Under the pieces are notes generated by a model. The model saw only the letters and a program-made list of their open reading frames with translations, searched no databases and was not told the DNA's origin. The translations under genes and the position numbers were made by a program. Of a DNA stretch of 64,000 nt, positions 35,197-44,793 are shown one piece after another; within the stretch, counting starts at the first letter, position 1, and every line of letters starts with the position of its first letter. Source of the DNA: an uncultured Lachnospiraceae bacterium (GTDB lineage Bacteria > Bacillota > Clostridia > Lachnospirales > Lachnospiraceae); contig CADBXF010000002.1 of the NCBI GenBank assembly GCA_902798585.1, forward strand, positions 1,494 through 65,493. Reading direction: 5' to 3'.

Positions 35197-36810
35197 ATGA
35201 AATTGATTGATATCGTGAAGCCCGAAAACCGGGCTTCGTGGGAGGCAAAGGGCTATGAACTTCCGAAGTACGACCGCGAGGCGATGATTGCGCGGACCAA
35301 GGCAAATCCCACCTGGGTGCATTTCGGTGCGGGCAACATTTTCCGCGCGTTTCCGGCGGCGGTTTTGGAGGGAATGCTGAACCGCGGCGAGACCAACACG
35401 GGCGTGATTGTTGCAGAGGGCTTTGACTACGACATCATCGATATGGCATATCGCCCGTATGATGATTTGAGCCTGCTTGTGGTTCTGAAGGCCGACGGAA
35501 GCATTGAAAAGCGCGTGGTCGGAAGCGTGGCGGAGAGCCTTAAGGCGGATACCGCTTCGGAGGATTTTGACAGACTTTGCGAGATTTTCCGCAATCCTTC
35601 GTTACAGATGGTGACCTTTACAATCACCGAGAAGGGCTATTCGCTGTGGAATCCGGACGGAACCTACAACCGTGCCGCTGCGGAGGATTTTGCATCGCGC
35701 GGTCTTAAGCCGCAGACGGCGATGGGGAAAGTTACGGCGCTTTTGTATGAGCGTTTTACGGCCGGCGCATTCCCCGTTACGATGTCGAGCATGGACAACT
35801 GCTCGCATAACGGCGACAAGCTGTCGAAGGCCGTCTTTACCTACGCGGAGGAATGGTGCAAACAGGGACTGGTTCCCGCAGAGTTCCTGACATATCTCAG
35901 GGATTCCGGCAAGGTTACCTTCCCCTGGAGCATGATAGACAAGATTACGCCAAGACCGGACGCGAAAGTGCAGGAGATGCTCGCTGCAGACGGTTTTACG
36001 GACAACAATATTATCATTACGGGCTTCCGCACCTACACGGCGCCGTTTGTCAACGCCGAGGAGACGGAGTATCTCGTCGTTGAGGACGATTTTCCGAACG
36101 GTCGGCCGGCGCTTGAGAAGGGCGGCGTGCTGTACACCGACCGCGAGACCGTTGACAAGGTCGAGAAGATGAAGGTCTGCACCTGCTTAAATCCGCTTCA
36201 CACGGCGCTTGCCATCTACGGCTGCATGCTCGGTTATACTCTGATTTCCGAGGAGATGAAGGATCCGGAGCTCAGCGCCCTGGTTACCCGGATGGGATAT
36301 GAGGAGGCGATGCCTGTTGTTGTGAATCCCGGCATTTTGAAGCCTTCGGAGTTCATTGACGCGGTTCTTCGCAAGCGTCTTCCGAATCCCTTCATGCCGG
36401 ATGCGCCGCAGCGAATCGCGACAGACACTTCCCAGAAGCTTCCGATTCGATTCGGTGAGACTCTGAAGGCGTATGCAGAGCGCGGGCTTGACACCGAAAG
36501 GCTTGTCCTGATTCCGCTTGTGCTCGCCGGTTATGCGCGTTATCTGCGCGGTCTCGACGACAACGGAGAAGTGTTTGAGCAGAGTCCCGACCCGCTTCTT
36601 GCGGAACTTTCACAGATGGTTTCCGGATTGTCGCTTTCCGCGGAAAATGACTGGTCCTGCCTCAGTGATTTGTTCAGACGAAGCGATGTCTTCGGCCTGG
36701 ATTTGTTCGAAGCCGGCATCGGGGAGAAGGTTGTAGCTTTGGCGAAGGAGTTGTATGCGGGAAAGGGCGCGGTTCGCGCGACGCTCGCAAAATATGTAAC
36801 CAAGTGTTGA
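35197..36810 (+). CDS. uxuB: Fructuronate reductase (mannitol dehydrogenase family)
   Basis: NAD-dependent long-chain polyol dehydrogenase, 537 residues, predicted to reduce fructuronate to mannonate. The family NAD-binding part is FGAGNIFRAF, the MDNCSHNGDKLS region is typical, and the catalytic lysine is expected in the VEKMKVCTCLNPLHTALAIYG helix. Mannitol or tagaturonate reduction would be the alternative, but the direct placement behind uxuA favours fructuronate. ACAGGAG lies before the ATG. Confidence 0.92.
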   Translation: MKLIDIVKPENRASWEAKGYELPKYDREAMIARTKANPTWVHFGAGNIFRAFPAAVLEGMLNRGETNTGVIVAEGFDYDIIDMAYRPYDDLSLLVVLKADGSIEKRVVGSVAESLKADTASEDFDRLCEIFRNPSLQMVTFTITEKGYSLWNPDGTYNRAAAEDFASRGLKPQTAMGKVTALLYERFTAGAFPVTMSSMDNCSHNGDKLSKAVFTYAEEWCKQGLVPAEFLTYLRDSGKVTFPWSMIDKITPRPDAKVQEMLAADGFTDNNIIITGFRTYTAPFVNAEETEYLVVEDDFPNGRPALEKGGVLYTDRETVDKVEKMKVCTCLNPLHTALAIYGCMLGYTLISEEMKDPELSALVTRMGYEEAMPVVVNPGILKPSEFIDAVLRKRLPNPFMPDAPQRIATDTSQKLPIRFGETLKAYAERGLDTERLVLIPLVLAGYARYLRGLDDNGEVFEQSPDPLLAELSQMVSGLSLSAENDWSCLSDLFRRSDVFGLDLFEAGIGEKVVALAKELYAGKGAVRATLAKYVTKC

Positions 36811-36820
36811 GGGGAATGAA

Positions 36821-38509
36821 ATGAAAGTCGGAATAATCGTCTGCGGTATCGTAATCGCTCTCATTGTCATAGGGGCGGCTGACCGGTATTTCAAGGGGAA
36901 AGAGCTCAGAAAGAAGTTGGCGCTGCAATTCGCGGGGCCGGTAAAAAACATGATGTCCGCCAAGCGGCTTGCGTCGCTGGGCGCTTATCGCGATTCGCTG
37001 TTTTCGCGAATCTACGACATCGATTCCATCACATGGAACGATCTTGAGCTCGACCGCGTATTTGCGGAGCTGAACCGGACGCAGAGCGCTGTCGGGGAGG
37101 AGTACCTCTATGCCTCCCTGTTCCGGCCGGAATTCAGTGACAATGAGCTCACGAGACGGGAACGCCTGATTTCGCTGTTCTCGGAAAATGAGGCTCTGCG
37201 GAACGAGGTTCTGGTCGCCCTCGCAAGGCTCGGAAAGATTCGCGATGTCTCGCTTTATCAGTATCTCACGAGCTTTGAAGGGGTTCAGTCGGACGGTTAT
37301 TTCCGACATTTGATTCCCATCCTCGGATATCTGGGCGCTGTGGCATCGGCATTTCTGTATCCCGATAAGCCGACAATCACCATTTTCCTTGTGATTTTTG
37401 CGGCAGGATACAGCATCGTCTCGTACTTCAAAAGAAAGAGCGAGATTGAGCCGTATCTGCGCGCCATGACTTTTGTCAGCAACTGGGTCGGCGCCGTCGA
37501 TACCATGAGCCGCAGCGTGCGGGCAAAGGATACGCCGCTTGCGGATGAGCTTGAGGTTATGCGCGAGACCGCGCGCGGCTTTTCTTCGTTCCGCAGAGGG
37601 ACCTATCTGCTTGTGTCGGAATCGGCGGGGGATGTTGCCCAGCTGCTCCTTGACTATGTCCGCATGTTGACGCATGTCGATCTGATTAAATTCAATCGAA
37701 TGTGCGGTATTTTGAAAGAGAAGAAATCCGATCTCGAGAGACTGTTCGAGGACACCGGACGGATTGACATGGCGATGGCGATTGCTTCCTACCGCGCATA
37801 CCGCGCGGGTGAATGGTGCCTTCCGGAGCTGTCTCAGGAGGATGATGCGGTGCTTGAGTTTACGGACCTTACGCATCCGATGATTGCAGGCGCCGTTCCG
37901 AACTCGCTTCGCGCGGAGCGGAGTGTGCTTCTCACCGGAAGCAATGCCTCGGGCAAATCCACTTTCCTTAAGACCGTTGCTATCAACGCTCTTTTGGCGC
38001 AGACGATTCATACGGTTTTGGGAAAGGCATACAAAGGAAAATACTATCGCATTTTGTCCTCCATGGCGCTTCGCGACGATCTCGCGGCCAAGGAGAGCTA
38101 CTATATCGTCGAGATTCGTTCCTTAAAGCGGATTCTCGATGCGGCTGAGGAGGAAGAGCCCGTTCTGTGCTTCGTGGACGAGGTGCTTCGCGGAACAAAC
38201 ACTGCCGAGCGTATCGCGGCGTCGGGTCGGATTCTTCGGTATCTCGCGGCGAGCGGTGCGCTGTGCTTTGCCGCAACGCACGATCTGGAGCTGACGGATT
38301 ATCTCCGCGATTGCTTCGAAATGAAGCATTTCAGCGAGACGGTGACGGAGGAAAGCCTGACTTTCGATTATACTTTAAAGGACGGAAAAGCGACTTCGCG
38401 AAATGCAATCCGGCTTCTGCGGCTGTTCGGTTATCCGGAGGAGATTGTAGATCAGGCGGACCGCGATGCAGTGGCATTTTTAGCGCGAAACGGCGGTCAG
38501 GAGGCATAA
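36821..38509 (+). CDS. Membrane-anchored MutS-like ATPase
   Basis: 562 residues. The C-terminal 220 residues are a MutS domain V ATPase: P-loop GSNASGKST (373-381), Walker B PVLCFVDEVLRGTN (447-460) and the following ATHDLELT. The mismatch-binding domain I and connector II are missing. Hydrophobic segments at 4-20, 163-180 and 184-202 look like membrane helices, with a helical lever-like region between about 210 and 340. Such MutS-like membrane proteins are known in Firmicutes and Bacteroidetes, but I know of no clear role. It lies 10 bp after uxuB and 35 bp before rnhA. Confidence 0.87.
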   Translation: MKVGIIVCGIVIALIVIGAADRYFKGKELRKKLALQFAGPVKNMMSAKRLASLGAYRDSLFSRIYDIDSITWNDLELDRVFAELNRTQSAVGEEYLYASLFRPEFSDNELTRRERLISLFSENEALRNEVLVALARLGKIRDVSLYQYLTSFEGVQSDGYFRHLIPILGYLGAVASAFLYPDKPTITIFLVIFAAGYSIVSYFKRKSEIEPYLRAMTFVSNWVGAVDTMSRSVRAKDTPLADELEVMRETARGFSSFRRGTYLLVSESAGDVAQLLLDYVRMLTHVDLIKFNRMCGILKEKKSDLERLFEDTGRIDMAMAIASYRAYRAGEWCLPELSQEDDAVLEFTDLTHPMIAGAVPNSLRAERSVLLTGSNASGKSTFLKTVAINALLAQTIHTVLGKAYKGKYYRILSSMALRDDLAAKESYYIVEIRSLKRILDAAEEEEPVLCFVDEVLRGTNTAERIAASGRILRYLAASGALCFAATHDLELTDYLRDCFEMKHFSETVTEESLTFDYTLKDGKATSRNAIRLLRLFGYPEEIVDQADRDAVAFLARNGGQEA

Positions 38510-38544
38510 TTGCCGGGTGTACGACCGGGCAGTGAGGAGGCATC

Positions 38545-39192
38545 ATGACGGACATTACGATTTATACCGACGGCTCCGCGAGAGGGAACCCGAACGGCCC
38601 CGGCGGGTACGGAGCTCTCGTTCGATTCACGGATGCGAAGGGCAATGTTCATGAGCGGGAGTACTCTGCGGGCTATGCAGTTACGACAAACAACCGGATG
38701 GAGCTCATGGCGGCCATCGTCGCGCTTGAGAAGCTGACGACGCCGTGCCGGGTCAGTCTGTACTCCGATTCCAAATACCTCACGGATGCGTACAATGAGG
38801 GATGGATTTACTACTGGCGGACGCACGATTACAAGAACAAGAGCGGCGATGCGGTGAAGAACTCAGCGCTCTGGGAGCGTCTGGCGGAACAGACGGACCG
38901 ACATGAGGTGACATTTTACTGGGTCAAGGGCCATAACGGTCACCCGGAAAATGAGCGCTGCGACGCGCTTGCAACCGCGGCGGCCGATGGAGAGAAGCTG
39001 CTGGCGGACGACGGCGGAGATCTCCGCGAGGAAGTGATTGCGGTTCGCGCGAGCGACGAATACGAGGACGCGAGTGCCGGTAAGCTTCCGAGGGAGCGAA
39101 TGCGGGAATTGATGGAACAATTGCAGGCAGAAATCGACCGGAAGATGGAGTTGCTCGAACGGTTGGAGGAAGCCTATTACAAGGAGGGGTAA
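38545..39192 (+). CDS. rnhA: Ribonuclease HI with C-terminal helical extension
   Basis: Cuts the RNA strand of RNA-DNA hybrids. 215 residues. The catalytic acids are Asp9 (IYTDGSARGNP), Glu53 (NNRMELMA) and Asp75 (YSDSKYL), with the fourth in NERCDALA. The RNase fold ends near residue 150, and the final 60 residues are a charged helix (ERMRELMEQLQAEIDRKMEL) not found in E. coli RnhA. TGAGGAGG precedes the ATG. A second RNase H, RnhB, is at 24.8 kb. Confidence 0.95.
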   Translation: MTDITIYTDGSARGNPNGPGGYGALVRFTDAKGNVHEREYSAGYAVTTNNRMELMAAIVALEKLTTPCRVSLYSDSKYLTDAYNEGWIYYWRTHDYKNKSGDAVKNSALWERLAEQTDRHEVTFYWVKGHNGHPENERCDALATAAADGEKLLADDGGDLREEVIAVRASDEYEDASAGKLPRERMRELMEQLQAEIDRKMELLERLEEAYYKEG

Positions 39193-39219
39193 AACCTCCG
39201 GTGACGCTGTTTTGCGTCA
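39183..39219 (+). promoter_or_regulatory. Two short hairpins after rnhA
   Basis: GGAGG (39183-39187) can pair with CCTCC (39195-39199) across the rnhA stop codon, and TGACGC (39202-39207) with GCGTCA (39214-39219) around TGTTTT. Neither is followed by a T-run. They may protect or pause RNA. Confidence 0.35.
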
Positions 39220-39285
39220 GTGCCGAGCGGCCCGGATGAATCGTTTCGGCATAGAAAATGATACTCGGACAGGGATGCGGACGAC

Positions 39286-41949
39286 ATGAAGAAAGAAAAA
39301 CTGTCTCCGATGATGGAGCACTATTTCGAAATCAAAAAGCAGCACCCGGATTGCATTGTCTTTTACCGGCTCGGCGACTTTTTCGAGCTGTTCTTCGACG
39401 ATGCAAAGCTTGTTTCACGGGAGCTGGAGCTTACGCTTACAGGGCGCGACTGCGGTCTTGCCGAGCGGGCTCCGATGTGCGGTGTTCCGCATCATGCGGC
39501 GGAAGAGTACATCAGCCGGCTCGTGGAGAGAGGATACCGCGTCGCTATCTGTGATCAGCTGGAGGATCCGAAGCTTGCAAAGGGCATGGTAAAGCGCGGT
39601 GTGACTCGCATTGTCTCGCCGGGCACCAATGTCTTTTCCGGTTCGTTGGATGAGCGCAAACATGTGTATCTCATGGGCATTCTGTGGATGGACGACACCT
39701 TCGGAATCGCCACTGTCGATGTGTCCACCGGCGATTTTTCGGTGACGGAAGTGAAGACGGCGCGAAAGGCAAACGATGAGATTTTGCGCTTCTCGCCGGC
39801 TGAGATTATATGCAATCCCGCTTTCCAGATTTCGGGCGTGGACCTTGAGGACATCAAGTCACGCACCGGGTGTGCCGTCACGGTTCTCACGGAAAATCTC
39901 TATGATCCCGATGCATGTGCGGAGAAGCTTCGGGAGCATTTTTCGGTGAGCAGCCGACAGGTGCTCGGGCTCGGAAACCTGGAGGTCGGCGCCGACACGG
40001 CGGGTGCTGTGCTTTTGTATCTCTATGAGACGCAGATGGTTGAACTGTCCCACATATCGAAGATTGTGCCGTATCAGTCCGGCGATTTCATGATTCTCGA
40101 TACCGCGACTCGGAGAAATCTCGAACTCACGGAGACGATGCGGGAGAAGAAAAAGCGCGGGTCGCTTTTGTGGGTTTTGGACAGGACGAAGACGGCGATG
40201 GGAGCAAGACTTCTGCGGACCTTCGTCGAGCAGCCGCTCATACGGCGCGAGGAGATTACGGCGCGGCAGTCGGCAATTGCGGAGATGAATGAAAATCTCA
40301 TGACGCGTGAGGAACTTCGCGAGCATCTCGATGCGATTTACGACCTCGAGCGTCTGGTGTGCCGCGTCAGCTACCGGAGCGCCAATCCCAAGGACCTTCG
40401 GGCGTTTTGCCAATCCCTTGCGGTTTTGCCGCAGGTGCGAAGGCTTCTTAAGGATTTTCACAGCAAACTGATTGTCTCGGAACTTGCCGATCTGGATCCT
40501 CTTGAGGATCTGGAGGAGCTCGTCGACCGGGCGATTATGCAGGACCCTCCGCTCAATGTCCGCGAAGGCGGCATTATCCGCGAGGGGTATAACGAGGAGG
40601 TTGACCGGCTTCGCGCCGCGAAGACGCAGGGCAAGGTGTGGCTTGCGGAGCTTGAAAACCGCGAGCGCGAGAAGACCGGAATCCGTAATCTTCGCATCAA
40701 ATACAGCAATGTGTTCGGCTATGCCTTCGAGGTTACGAACTCCTTCCGCGAGCTTGTGCCCGAATCCTGGACGAGAAAACAGACGCTCACCAACGCCGAG
40801 CGCTATATCACGCAGGAGCTTGCGGAGCTGCAGGATACGATTGTAAATGCGGAGGACCGTCTGTATTCGATGGAATATCGTCTTTTTGCGGAAGTGCGCG
40901 AGGCGATTGCCGCGGAGATTGCGCGCATCCAGAAGACTGCGAAGGCGGTTGCCGTCATCGACGCGATTGCATCGCTTGCCTATGTCGCGGAGCATAACCG
41001 CTATGTGTGTCCGGCAATCAACAAGCAGGGGCGCATCCATATTGTCGACGGCCGTCATCCCGTTGTAGAGCAGTTGCTTCCCGGCGGAACATTTGTCGCG
41101 AACAACACGACGCTTGACGGCGAGGACAACCGAGTCGCGATTATCACCGGCCCGAATATGGCCGGCAAATCGACCTACATGCGGCAGACCGCCCTGATTG
41201 TTCTCATGGCGCAAATCGGAAGTTTTGTCCCTGCGAAGGAGGCGGACATCGGAATTGTCGACCGAATTTTCACCCGCGTGGGAGCTTCGGACGATCTGAG
41301 CACCGGACAGTCGACCTTCATGGTTGAGATGAACGAGGTTGCGAACATTTTGCGGAATGCGACGAAGCGAAGCCTTCTGATTCTCGACGAAATCGGCCGC
41401 GGAACCTCGACCTTCGACGGTCTGGCCATAGCATGGTCGGTTATTGAGCATGTTGCAAACCGCCAGATTATCGGTGCGAAGACTTTGTTTGCGACGCATT
41501 ACCACGAGCTCACCGAGCTTGAGGGCAAACTCGGCGGCGTATGCAACTATTGCATCGCTGTGAAGGAGCAGGGAGACTCCATCGTCTTCCTTCGCAAAAT
41601 CGTGCGCGGCGGCGCTGACAAGAGCTACGGTATTCAGGTGGCAAGACTTGCGGGAGTGCCCGAGGATGTGTTGAAGAGGGCACAGGAGCTTGTCGATGAG
41701 CTCTCGCAAAATGATATCGCGGACAGAACCCGCGAGATTTTCCGAGATGCCGCGGTATATTCGCAGGATTCGCTTCCGGCCGCATCGCGCCATAAGGATG
41801 CCGCACCGAATCAGATGTCCATGTTCGGAAACGCAGCTTATGCGGATGTTGCGGAACGGATTCGCGAGCTCGATCTTTCAAGCGTCACGCCGATTGACGC
41901 TTTGAATCTGCTGTATCGGATTCAACAGGAAATCAACGCAATCGACTGA
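39286..41949 (+). CDS. mutS: DNA mismatch repair protein MutS
   Basis: Recognises mismatches and starts repair. 887 residues, all five domains. The mismatch-wedge motif is Phe32-x-Glu34 in RLGDFFELFFDDA. The P-loop is GPNMAGKST, followed by Walker B LLILDEIGRGTSTFDG and ATHYHELTEL. The C-terminal extension after about 800 is present, with a typical dimer/tetramer end. No mutL follows in this window. The gene is on the same strand and close behind rnhA and the membrane MutS-like gene. Confidence 0.98.
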   Translation: MKKEKLSPMMEHYFEIKKQHPDCIVFYRLGDFFELFFDDAKLVSRELELTLTGRDCGLAERAPMCGVPHHAAEEYISRLVERGYRVAICDQLEDPKLAKGMVKRGVTRIVSPGTNVFSGSLDERKHVYLMGILWMDDTFGIATVDVSTGDFSVTEVKTARKANDEILRFSPAEIICNPAFQISGVDLEDIKSRTGCAVTVLTENLYDPDACAEKLREHFSVSSRQVLGLGNLEVGADTAGAVLLYLYETQMVELSHISKIVPYQSGDFMILDTATRRNLELTETMREKKKRGSLLWVLDRTKTAMGARLLRTFVEQPLIRREEITARQSAIAEMNENLMTREELREHLDAIYDLERLVCRVSYRSANPKDLRAFCQSLAVLPQVRRLLKDFHSKLIVSELADLDPLEDLEELVDRAIMQDPPLNVREGGIIREGYNEEVDRLRAAKTQGKVWLAELENREREKTGIRNLRIKYSNVFGYAFEVTNSFRELVPESWTRKQTLTNAERYITQELAELQDTIVNAEDRLYSMEYRLFAEVREAIAAEIARIQKTAKAVAVIDAIASLAYVAEHNRYVCPAINKQGRIHIVDGRHPVVEQLLPGGTFVANNTTLDGEDNRVAIITGPNMAGKSTYMRQTALIVLMAQIGSFVPAKEADIGIVDRIFTRVGASDDLSTGQSTFMVEMNEVANILRNATKRSLLILDEIGRGTSTFDGLAIAWSVIEHVANRQIIGAKTLFATHYHELTELEGKLGGVCNYCIAVKEQGDSIVFLRKIVRGGADKSYGIQVARLAGVPEDVLKRAQELVDELSQNDIADRTREIFRDAAVYSQDSLPAASRHKDAAPNQMSMFGNAAYADVAERIRELDLSSVTPIDALNLLYRIQQEINAID

Positions 41950-41982
41950 GGGGGCGCAAGCCAGCCCGGTTATTGCACAAAA

Positions 41983-41997
41983 CGGCCTCTGAGGCCG
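41983..41997. promoter_or_regulatory. Dyad between mutS and ABC genes
   Basis: CGGCCTC (41983-41989) and GAGGCCG (41991-41997) form a near-contiguous dyad 18 bp before the ATG of the first ABC fusion gene. There is no T-run. It could be a small operator or an RNA hairpin before the ribosome site. Confidence 0.4.
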
Positions 41998-42014
41998 GAT
42001 AGGGGGAAGAGATA

Positions 42015-44786
42015 ATGCTTGAAGTACGGGACCTTTGCAAGACCTACCGCTCCCGTGACGGAGTGAGTGTCGAGGCGACAAAACATATTTCGATTCGCTT
42101 TCCGGAGACGGGAATGGTTTTCCTTCTCGGTAAGTCGGGAAGCGGTAAATCGACGCTTCTGCACCTTCTGGGAGGTCTTGACCGTTATGATTCCGGAGAA
42201 ATCATCGTAAACGGCACTTCGACCGGAGATTTTACCGATGCGATGATGGATTCCTACAGAAACACCTATGTGGGCTTTGTGTTCCAGGATTATAATATCC
42301 TGCCGGAGTTCAGCGTCGGCGCAAATATCGCGCTTGCCATGGAGTTACAGGGCGTACGCGCGTCAAATGAGCGCATCAGCGAAATTCTCGGAGAGGTTGA
42401 CCTTCTCGATTATGCGAAGCGCAAGCCGAACGAACTCTCGGGAGGACAGCTGCAGCGCGTCGCGATTGCAAGGGCAATCATCAAAAATCCCGACATCATT
42501 CTTGCCGATGAACCGACCGGTGCGCTTGACAGCAAGACCGGTCAGGCGGTGTTTGAGACTCTGAAGAAGCTTTCGAAAACGAAGCTCGTCATTATTGTCT
42601 CGCACGACCGCGATTATTCGGAGCAGTATGCCGACCGCATCATTGAGCTTGCGGACGGCTGTGTGGTTTCCGATGTTGAAATCAAGCCTGTTTCCGAGCT
42701 TTCAGGCATCACGGAGACGGAGTTCGATCCTGCGGAAGGGATTTCGGTCGACAGAGACGGACTCACGGTGTCCCCGGGGTATGAACTCACGGAATCGGAC
42801 ATCGATAAAATCAACGAGTTTCTCCGCCTGCAGGCGGACGGCAATGTGCTGATTACGGACGGGACGAAGGTCTCGCCGAAGAAGGACCGGTTCTCCGCGA
42901 CCGACGAAACCCGGATTGTCCCGAAAAAAAATGTATTTCAACTGATTAAATCGAAACTGCCCTGGCGAAGAAGCTTCGGAATCGGCGTAAACTCCATGAA
43001 GAAAAAGAAGGTTACGCTGTTTTTCACGATTCTTCTTTCCGTTGTCTCGTTTACGCTGTTCGGAATCGCCGATGTATTCTATTCCTTCAACCGCGTCGAT
43101 TGTATCACGGACACGCTTTGGGAATCCGGTCTGCATTATCTGGATATTCAGAAAGATGTCGACATGATGACGAATATTACCTCCTACTCCGATATCGACT
43201 TTTCGTTTTCCGACGAGGAGATCGGGCAGGTGTGTGACTGGACCGGAAGCACCGCAATTCCCGTATACAATCTTCCGCTTGGGACGAAGCGGTTGTTTCA
43301 CACGAAAAAGGACGACTCGTCGGTGCTTACGGAACTTGACGCGATGATTCTTCCGAGAGCCGCTATGGGAGTTGTCGAGATTGATCAATCGGTTTCCGAT
43401 GCACTCGGCGCAAAGCTGATTGCGGGCCGCCTTCCCGAGGAACCGTATGAGGTCTGTATCACAACGCAGGCGGCGGAGATGATGCGAAAGTACGGCGACG
43501 ACACGGTGCGCGGCAAATCGGCCGAGGAGCTTGTCGGGATCAGCTATCTCGGTGAAAACAGCAGAAAGCTTAAGCCGGTGACGATTGTCGGAGTGCTTTT
43601 CCTCGACATCGATACCGCACGCTATGAGTCGCTGTTTGCGAAGGACGACTCCGCATTGAGCGACGCCGAGCGCATTATGCGCGGAATGTATCGCAATCTG
43701 TGCCTCACGGAGTGTGTATACGGACTTCCGTCGTTTTTGTATTGCGCAAAGGGTTGTGTGGACTCGCTTCGCGCCGGTGAATATGAAACGGTGAAAATCA
43801 ATACTGCGGATGTTTTCGTGAAGCTTGAAGGGAGAGAGCCGTATCGGCTTACCGACTCGGGTTATATGTTCGGCAGGTTTTCCGATACGCATCGGAAAAT
43901 GATGATGCTCGATCCGCAGAAGACATCCCTTGCGGACGATGAGATGGTTGTTTCCGCTGATTTCTTTGCCTATACCTTCGGATATGATTTGTATTATGAG
44001 ACTTTCGGTGCGGATCCGGAATCATTTACCGTCGCGGAATTGAATGAGTATTGCTTCCGCTGTCTTTCGGAGCGTCAGATGACCTATGAGGACCGCGGAA
44101 CCGGAAAGACATATCGGATTGTCGGCCTGTGTTGCGGAGATTCCGAAGAGGATTACATAGCAAACGAGCTTTTGGTCTCGGATGCTGCCTTTGCGGCGGC
44201 GGCTGAGAACGAGGCGAAAGAAGCGGAAAAATTCACGCGCCTGTTTGCCAGAATGCCGGAATCAAAGAGAAAGCTTCGGAGCTTTATCGAAAAATCGAGT
44301 GATGTCCGGGACGGCGTCCGGATTGAAACAAATTCCGGATTGACATTTGTTATCGAGGAAGTGAGTGAGCTCGCGAAAGTTTTAACGCCGGTATTTCGCT
44401 GGATCGGCGGAATTCTTGCGGCATTTTCCGCAGTACTGTTCGCCGTGTTTATCGCCAACAGTGTGATTAACAAGCGGCAGGAGATCGGTGTGCTTCGCGC
44501 GCTCGGCGCCCGCAGTCTGGATGTCTATCGGATATTCCTGTGCGAGACCGGTGTCATCGCCTTCGTCAACTGGATTATCTCCGCTTTGACAACGCGCGGA
44601 ATCATCGGCAGTATCAATAAAAACCTCGACAATGATTATACTTACAAGATGAAATTGCTGCATTTCGGCGCCCGACAGGTTGGTTTGATTTTGGCCATTG
44701 CAGTATGTGTTGCAATCGTATCGACATATCTTCCGATTCGCGGAATCGCGCGGAAGAAGCCGATCGATGTCATTCGGGGGAGGTAA
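42015..44786 (+). CDS. Fused ABC ATPase-FtsX permease (first of pair)
   Basis: 923 residues. The N-terminal ATPase is of the LolD/MacB class: P-loop GKSGSGKST (39-47), signature LSGGQLQR (141-148), Walker B IILADEP (161-167), H-loop His197. A linker (about 225-330) with an LTESD segment leads to membrane helix 1 (333-354), a large extracytoplasmic domain of about 430 residues, then three C-terminal helices near 797-816, 846-866 and 888-908 with the FtsX pattern [20 protein letters not shown]. This is the MacB-type four-helix design that acts as a dimer in mechanotransmission. No substrate can be read. AGGGGGAAGAG precedes the ATG. Confidence 0.9.
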   Translation: MLEVRDLCKTYRSRDGVSVEATKHISIRFPETGMVFLLGKSGSGKSTLLHLLGGLDRYDSGEIIVNGTSTGDFTDAMMDSYRNTYVGFVFQDYNILPEFSVGANIALAMELQGVRASNERISEILGEVDLLDYAKRKPNELSGGQLQRVAIARAIIKNPDIILADEPTGALDSKTGQAVFETLKKLSKTKLVIIVSHDRDYSEQYADRIIELADGCVVSDVEIKPVSELSGITETEFDPAEGISVDRDGLTVSPGYELTESDIDKINEFLRLQADGNVLITDGTKVSPKKDRFSATDETRIVPKKNVFQLIKSKLPWRRSFGIGVNSMKKKKVTLFFTILLSVVSFTLFGIADVFYSFNRVDCITDTLWESGLHYLDIQKDVDMMTNITSYSDIDFSFSDEEIGQVCDWTGSTAIPVYNLPLGTKRLFHTKKDDSSVLTELDAMILPRAAMGVVEIDQSVSDALGAKLIAGRLPEEPYEVCITTQAAEMMRKYGDDTVRGKSAEELVGISYLGENSRKLKPVTIVGVLFLDIDTARYESLFAKDDSALSDAERIMRGMYRNLCLTECVYGLPSFLYCAKGCVDSLRAGEYETVKINTADVFVKLEGREPYRLTDSGYMFGRFSDTHRKMMMLDPQKTSLADDEMVVSADFFAYTFGYDLYYETFGADPESFTVAELNEYCFRCLSERQMTYEDRGTGKTYRIVGLCCGDSEEDYIANELLVSDAAFAAAAENEAKEAEKFTRLFARMPESKRKLRSFIEKSSDVRDGVRIETNSGLTFVIEEVSELAKVLTPVFRWIGGILAAFSAVLFAVFIANSVINKRQEIGVLRALGARSLDVYRIFLCETGVIAFVNWIISALTTRGIIGSINKNLDNDYTYKMKLLHFGARQVGLILAIAVCVAIVSTYLPIRGIARKKPIDVIRGR

Positions 44787-44793
44787 GTGAAGA

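Noticed and set aside
39859..41793. 644-residue reverse frame
   Set aside because: Antisense to mutS; Arg/His/Leu-rich with no domain.
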